DNA from: JANQNX01 sp965601665
GTDB lineage: Bacteria; Pseudomonadota; Gammaproteobacteria; Eutrophobiales; Eutrophobiaceae
NCBI GenBank assembly: GCA_965601665.1
Contig: OZ271833.1
Location: 1,178,001-1,242,000 of the forward strand
Reading direction: 5' to 3'
Length of the DNA: 64,000 nucleotides
Numbering within the stretch: position 1 is the stretch's first letter; every line of letters begins with the position of its first letter. Below are positions 60,224-64,000 of this stretch, piece after piece. Position numbers and translations under genes: made by a program. A model generated the notes under the pieces. It ran no database searches. It was not told the DNA's origin and worked only from the letters and a program-made list of their open reading frames with translations.

Positions 60224-61333
60224 TTGATAACGAGAAGAAAGTTCATCGCGACTGCTGCAGCCACGGGTCTCGGTGCTGCCGGGGTGTTTACTTACCATTC
60301 CTTTACTAAGGGCAGCGCGGAATACGAGCAGGCTGTGAAGCAGATATGGCGTCATGGCCTGGGCGGTTCGAGTGACCCTTCCGCAGTGCTTCGTGAACTC
60401 GTGCGCTACGCCACACTCGCTCCGTCTAGTCACAATACCCAGTGCTGGAAGTTCCGGCTAGTTGCCCAGTCGATTTCGATCATTCCTGATTATCAACGCA
60501 GATGCCCCATCGTTGATCCGGACGATCACCACCTCTTTGTCAGCCTCGGCTGCGCCGCCGAGAATCTCGTGCAGGCAGCGGCGGCTTGGGGCTTTCGAGG
60601 CGAGGCAGTATTCAATACGGGAGATAACGAAGCATTGGAAATTTCCCTCTATCGCACAAAGGAGGTACGTACACCTCTGTTCGACGCAATCCCGCGCCGA
60701 CAATCGACCAGAGCTGAATTTGATGCCAGCCCACTTTCAAACGAAGAATTGAAGCTTCTGGAAACAGCCGGCTCAGGAAATGGCGTCCGGGTTCACCTGC
60801 TGACGGATAAACCAGCAATGGAGAATGTGCTTGAATTCGTGGTTCAGGGAAACACCGCACAGATGCGGAACCCGGCATTTGTGCGTGAGCTCAAAGACTG
60901 GTTACGATTCAACGGTGGACAAGCTGTGAGAACGGGCGACGGATTGTTTTCAGGTTCATCCGGCAACCCAACTGTCCCAAGCTGGCTTGGCAACCTGATG
61001 TTTGACCTATTCTTTACAGAAAAAGCCGAGAACGACAAGTACGCGCGACATCTTCGAAGCTCTGCTGGCATTGCGGTATTTGTTTCAGATCTCGAGGATA
61101 AGAATCACTGGATCGAGGTGGGGCGTGCTTTTCAGCGGTTCGCCCTGCAGGCGACGACGATGGGCGTTCGAACCGCCCACCTTAATCAACCTTTAGAAGT
61201 GGCATCCCTCCGCCCGCAATTTGCCAAATCAATCGGCATCGCGAGCGGAAGGCCTGATCTTGTCGTTCGGTTCGGTCGCGGACCCGAGATGCCCAGGTCC
61301 TTGAGGCGGCCGATTAAAGCCGTACTGTTATAA
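60224..61333 (+). CDS. cassette 8: Tat-exported Acg-type nitroreductase family protein
   Basis: 369 aa from a TTG. The N-terminus ITRRKFIATAAATGLGAAGV is a twin-arginine signal (RRKF). The nitroreductase-like domain includes LVRYATLAPSSHNTQCWKF, LGCAAENLVQAAAAWGFRGE, RQSTRAEFDASPLS and FALQATTMGVRTAHLNQPLE, similar to Acg/Rv2032-type proteins, which bind FMN. It is the largest cassette gene, and more GC-rich than its neighbours. Export by Tat implies folding with flavin in the cytoplasm. Confidence 0.8.
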   Translation: MITRRKFIATAAATGLGAAGVFTYHSFTKGSAEYEQAVKQIWRHGLGGSSDPSAVLRELVRYATLAPSSHNTQCWKFRLVAQSISIIPDYQRRCPIVDPDDHHLFVSLGCAAENLVQAAAAWGFRGEAVFNTGDNEALEISLYRTKEVRTPLFDAIPRRQSTRAEFDASPLSNEELKLLETAGSGNGVRVHLLTDKPAMENVLEFVVQGNTAQMRNPAFVRELKDWLRFNGGQAVRTGDGLFSGSSGNPTVPSWLGNLMFDLFFTEKAENDKYARHLRSSAGIAVFVSDLEDKNHWIEVGRAFQRFALQATTMGVRTAHLNQPLEVASLRPQFAKSIGIASGRPDLVVRFGRGPEMPRSLRRPIKAVLL

Positions 61334-61334
61334 T

Positions 61335-61395
61335 GCATAACAAATCACCCCACAGCGACGCGCCAAAGGCGCGCCGCTGAGTTCAACCGTTAGTA
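61335..61395 (+). repeat. attC 8
   Basis: Inverse core GCATAAC (one mismatch from the expected GCCTAAC), core GTTAGTA. Hairpin GCGACGCGCC-AAA-GGCGCGCCGC. Confidence 0.9.
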
Positions 61396-61416
61396 ATCAT
61401 TGGATATATCTATAAC

Positions 61417-61911
61417 ATGACATCAACTGAAATTGCTGCTTGGTGGGGTGCAATCGTTGCATCATTCGTTTTAGCTTGGGACATTTATAAATGGTTAAGA
61501 GATGGTCCAAGATTAAAAATGCGCATATCACCAAACATGGAGATTTGGGGTGATCCTCTACGTGAAGGTAAAACTTGGGTATCTATAACTGTTACTAACA
61601 TCGGAAACAGACCAACTACAATTAAAGGAGTTGGAATGGAATTCTATAAAAATTGGTATTGTAGAATCCGTAATAGAATTGAAAAAGCTGCTGTTTTTCC
61701 AAATCCAAATGATCATTTTCCCCTTCCAAGGATATTGAATCCAGGTGAAGAATGGATGGGATTTATCCCTCAAGAAAGAATCGATAAAGGTATAGATCTT
61801 GAAGAAATGTCACAAATTGGCCATCTTATTATTTGGCTTTCACAGTCTCATAAGGAACAAGCAATAAAAAAGCGATTATTAGTACCTAAGGAAAAGAAAA
61901 ATGATTCCTAA
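61417..61911 (+). CDS. cassette 9: one-TM protein of unknown function
   Basis: 164 aa. Helix at residues 6-24 (IAAWWGAIVASFVLAWDIY), then a beta-rich domain with TWVSITVTNIGNRPTTIKGV, an immunoglobulin-like rhythm often seen in cassette-encoded proteins. No ribosome site is evident; the start is 22 bp after the core. Function unknown. Confidence 0.65.
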   Translation: MTSTEIAAWWGAIVASFVLAWDIYKWLRDGPRLKMRISPNMEIWGDPLREGKTWVSITVTNIGNRPTTIKGVGMEFYKNWYCRIRNRIEKAAVFPNPNDHFPLPRILNPGEEWMGFIPQERIDKGIDLEEMSQIGHLIIWLSQSHKEQAIKKRLLVPKEKKNDS

Positions 61912-61971
61912 CAAATCACTTCAAAGCGACGCGCGAAAAAGCCCGCGCGTCGCTGAGTTCAAACGCTATAT
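61906..61971 (+). repeat. attC 9 with damaged core
   Basis: Inverse core TCCTAAC (expected TACTAAC). The core reads GCTATAT; the next inverse core ATATAAC shows it was GTTATAT. The T-to-C change should disable the recombination point. Hairpin GCGACGCGCG-AAAAAGC-CCGCGCGTCGC. Confidence 0.88.
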
Positions 61972-61984
61972 GAACAAATACTAA

Positions 61985-62341
61985 ATGGATGAGGTAACTT
62001 TAGTAATATTTTCCTTTATAGGATTTTCTTCATTTATGGTGATGGGGCTATGTTTTTGTATTTTTAATACGATTTATGTTCTTCTTGGCAGACATTATTT
62101 CTCAGACACTGAAAGCACAAAGAAGATATTTCAAGAACTACCGTTATTTATGTTTGATAATGGCAAAGGAGCACGATTTACAAGGTTTATATGGAAAAAA
62201 GAATATTTAAAATGCGATGAAAAAAAACTTGTTGTTTTTAGCAAGATTTACGGCTTTGTCTTTTGTTCTTCAATACTAGTTTGTGCATTATGCACCTTTA
62301 TTTACGGCGCATATCTTCTGTTAAATGAAGCATTAATATAA
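61985..62341 (+). CDS. cassette 10: two-helix membrane protein, unknown
   Basis: 118 aa. Helices at residues 5-35 (VIFSFIGFSSFMVMGLCFCI) and 88-112 (VFCSSILVCALCTFIYGAYL) flank a charged central loop with FIWKKEYLKCDEKK. The stop lies in the inverse core of the last attC. No family recognised. Confidence 0.6.
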   Translation: MDEVTLVIFSFIGFSSFMVMGLCFCIFNTIYVLLGRHYFSDTESTKKIFQELPLFMFDNGKGARFTRFIWKKEYLKCDEKKLVVFSKIYGFVFCSSILVCALCTFIYGAYLLLNEALI

Positions 62342-62424
62342 CAAGTCGTTCAAGCGATGTCGGTTAGTCGGTCGCCAATCGAGCTTGCCTTCGTCCTTTC
62401 CTCATCGCTTAACTCCAGTCCATT
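62336..62424 (+). repeat. attC 10, terminal and degenerate
   Basis: About 89 bp. Inverse core ATATAAC, arms CAAGCGATG / CATCGCTTAACTC, and in the core position GTCCATT, no longer a GTT core. Its end overlaps the stop codon of the AEC transporter gene (62423-62425). Confidence 0.75.
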
Positions 62425-63310
62425 ACCCAAACCTCGGCAAGGCATACGCCAATGCCAGTGGTAATGAAATTACGGTAAAGGCATTACCAAACAACACCAT
62501 GGCCGCGACCTTGGCTGGTTCCTGCCGGTAATGCTCGGCAAACATGTAGTTCATCACGGCCGGCGGCAAGGCGCCAAACAGGAACAGTGCCCCCTGCTCG
62601 AGGCGGGTTAATTCTATAAACGGTAACAAGGCCATGACGATGGCAATACCGCTGACCGGTGCCAGCACGGCAGCCAACATACCGATCTTCCACTCTGACA
62701 GGCGCATATCGACCAGGCGCGTGCCCAGCGCAAACAGCATCAGCGGCACGCATATCTGGCCCAGCATACGAACCGGTTCCAGCAATGTGGAGCTAATCTC
62801 GATTTTTAACAGGCTCATTACCAGGGCCAGTGCGACGGCCACGATCATCGGTGAAAACAACACGCGTAACACATGGGGATGCTTGTTCAGCATAAAACTG
62901 CCAAGCGTAATGTGGAAAAAATTACAGATAACGAAACAAATCACCGCGGCCGACAGTGCAATATCACCAAAGCTGAGTACCACGATGGGCAAACCGAGGT
63001 TACCGGCATTGCCAAACATGATGGGTGGGCACAGGCTTTTCGGCTCTATATGAAACAACTTTGCGACGATATAGGCAATCACGCCTGATAACAGGACCAC
63101 CAGTGCAATTGACAGGGCCAGGTTACCGAACAGGCCTGCCACCCCGGCACGTTCATAGATAACACTGAATAACAGGCAGGGAATAAATACATCCATGTTG
63201 AGCTTGTTGGGCAGCGTCATATCAGGACGAAACTTGCGCGCATAAACCAGCCCGGCAATCAGGATAGCGAAGATGGGAAAGGTAATCTCAAAGATACGTA
63301 AGGCAATCAT
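62423..63310 (-). CDS. AEC-family (auxin efflux carrier-like) transporter
   Basis: 295 aa from ATG 63310; a GTG nine codons upstream (63337) is in frame but would precede the usual start MIALRIFEITFPIFAILIAG. About ten membrane helices, with conserved pieces MFGNAGNLGLPIVVLSFGD, LFALGTRLVDMRLSEWKIG and FGALPPAVMNYMFAEHY. AEC proteins export small organic acids or amino-acid-derived molecules. It converges on the cassette array, whose terminal attC overlaps its stop. Confidence 0.9.
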   Translation of the reverse strand: MIALRIFEITFPIFAILIAGLVYARKFRPDMTLPNKLNMDVFIPCLLFSVIYERAGVAGLFGNLALSIALVVLLSGVIAYIVAKLFHIEPKSLCPPIMFGNAGNLGLPIVVLSFGDIALSAAVICFVICNFFHITLGSFMLNKHPHVLRVLFSPMIVAVALALVMSLLKIEISSTLLEPVRMLGQICVPLMLFALGTRLVDMRLSEWKIGMLAAVLAPVSGIAIVMALLPFIELTRLEQGALFLFGALPPAVMNYMFAEHYRQEPAKVAAMVLFGNAFTVISLPLALAYALPRFG

Positions 63311-63429
63311 GACTGCTGACGACTTATGCGCCAGCACTGATTGATTGCGCTGAACTGAATTTTAATTAACTTGTCCACAAGATAGTATACCTGCATTCAT
63401 AAACAAGACTTTATTCACAACTGTATCCC

Positions 63430-63930
63430 ATGAACATGACAAGACTGTTTTACCTGGCAGTATTTACTGGTTGCCTTGGTTTGCTTGGTTTCGGCCTGTA
63501 TCTTGAGCATGGCACCGGACTTGAACCGTGCCCGCTTTGTATTTTTCAACGTGTTGCCTACATTGTGGTCATGCTTATTGCGCTTGTCGCCGCCATTCAT
63601 AACCCGGCTGCCTGGGGTCGATATGTTTACCTTGGCTTTACTGTCATAACAGCGGGTATTGGATTGGGAATAGCCGGGCGTCAAACCTGGTTACAGCATT
63701 TACCCGCAGACCAGGTCCCGGAATGCGGACCAGGACTGGAATACATGCTGGACGTTTTTCCATTTGCCCAGGCCCTGGAAATGATTCTAAAAGGCTCGGG
63801 GGAATGCGCGGAAGTACAATGGACCTTCCTCAGCTTTAGTATTGCTGAATGGAGCCTGGTGTGTTTCAGCCTGATTATCCTGTGCTCGATCCTCGTCACA
63901 GTGTTATTCAGAACCAAAACGACTGCCTGA
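63430..63930 (+). CDS. dsbB: disulfide bond formation protein B
   Basis: 166 aa with four membrane helices. The first periplasmic pair is in EPCPLCIFQRVAYI (CxxC). The second is spread as VPECGPGLEYMLDVFPF and KGSGECAEVQW. It reoxidises DsbA and passes electrons to quinone. The TGA stop is the left half of a 16-bp palindrome shared with the convergent partial gene. Confidence 0.95.
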   Translation: MNMTRLFYLAVFTGCLGLLGFGLYLEHGTGLEPCPLCIFQRVAYIVVMLIALVAAIHNPAAWGRYVYLGFTVITAGIGLGIAGRQTWLQHLPADQVPECGPGLEYMLDVFPFAQALEMILKGSGECAEVQWTFLSFSIAEWSLVCFSLIILCSILVTVLFRTKTTA

Positions 63931-63939
63931 TCAGGCAGA
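63924..63939. repeat. perfect palindrome spanning two convergent stop codons
   Basis: CTGCCTGATCAGGCAG is perfectly self-complementary. It includes the dsbB stop (63928-63930) and the stop of the minus-strand gene (63931-63933). No T-run follows on either strand, so it is at best a weak terminator. Confidence 0.6.
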
Positions 63940-64000
63940 GCTGGCTGAAAACAGGGATTGCGATTCCTGCGCCTTAATCTGGGCATCCACCGCTGCAATT
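63931..64000 (-). CDS. C-terminal end of an unidentified gene
   Basis: The last 22 codons on the minus strand read IAAVDAQIKAQESQSLFSAS and end SA before the stop, which abuts the dsbB stop. The helical, Q/A/S-rich text does not identify a family. The gene extends beyond the right edge. Confidence 0.5.
   Translation of the reverse strand, partial: IAAVDAQIKAQESQSLFSASSA

Larger units (their letters stand above)
56843..62424 (+). mobile_element. CALIN: ten integron gene cassettes without an integrase
   Basis: Ten consecutive units each consist of one plus-strand gene and an attC site of about 61-89 bp, with imperfect palindromes and 7-bp cores (GTTRRRY type). In each complete cassette the inverse core at its end is the reverse complement of the core at its start (GTTAGGG/CCCTAAC, GTTAAAT/ATTTAAC, GTTATGT/ACATAAC, GTTAGGT/ACCTAAC, GTTAGCA/TGCTAAC, GTTATCA/TGATAAC). 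This is exactly what a circular cassette intermediate predicts. Seven to eight products are membrane or exported proteins. The array lies between yheT and an AEC transporter gene, with no intI-like frame in the window. Confidence 0.93.

Noticed and set aside
57237..62424. attC series as a CRISPR or REP array
   Set aside because: The spacing is gene-sized and irregular, the sites have integron cores, and their outer bases vary in the paired manner of cassette recombination.

Overview
The window reads as chromosomal DNA of a gammaproteobacterium. The evidence is gene content: rfaH, the yheT, dsbB and ygfX/sdhE/ygfZ families, ubiG next to gph, leuCD, an aguA-aguB pair and a canonical sdhCDAB operon. 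The genus cannot be fixed from the sequence alone. Core genes have intermediate base composition. Two accessory stretches, the surface-sugar genes at the left and the gene-cassette array near the right, are visibly AT-rich.

Layout. (1) 1-11735, all minus strand: a surface-polysaccharide locus. An epimerase, a TviB-like dehydrogenase and UDP-glucose dehydrogenase make nucleotide sugars. A MarR-EPS-type regulator with two palindromic operators at its own promoter follows. Next come an ABC flippase/exporter and six overlapping genes starting with a LegB-type 4,6-dehydratase and running off the edge in a NeuB-like synthase (legionaminic-acid-like chemistry). An ops-like RfaH recruitment site lies in the leader of the ABC gene. 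(2) 11736-17837: tRNA-Glu, tRNA-Ala, gltX, rfaH, an ERIC-like repeat, then leuD, leuC and an acrylyl-CoA reductase-like gene. (3) 17983-38016: a Sel1 protein (plus strand) and a two-partner secretion locus (minus strand) with a PpiC-type isomerase, TpsB transporter, a 4937-residue TpsA adhesin, a small exported protein sharing a CX5C module with the adhesin's C-terminus, and a SapC-family protein. (4) 38295-45071, plus strand: a signalling operon of class III cyclase-FHA, PP2C phosphatase, Ser/Thr kinase fused to a SUMF1-like domain, and a one-TM protein. (5) 45079-56512: mlaA, ubiG, gph, a squalene/phytoene synthase relative, ygfX, then SDHAF4 (49 aa), sdhCDAB, sdhE, ygfZ, aguA, aguB and yheT. 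(6) 56843-62424: ten integron gene cassettes, each closed by an attC site, with no integrase in the window (a CALIN). (7) An AEC-family transporter, dsbB and a partial gene.

How it fits together. RfaH encoded at 13848-14345 is the natural partner of the ops-like site at 7304-7315, so the polysaccharide operon probably depends on antitermination. The TPS locus and the phospho-signalling operon are divergent neighbours sharing one 278-bp intergenic region, so the signalling genes may control the adhesin. The sdh block carries its own flavinylation/assembly factors (SDHAF4 and SdhE). The cassette array is a foreign insertion between two housekeeping-type genes, and its right end is decaying.

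The strongest leads are the CALIN, the shared CX5C module, the ops element, the signalling operon, and a ~65-bp module found both inside an ERIC-like element and inside a tRNA-Glu 3' fragment.
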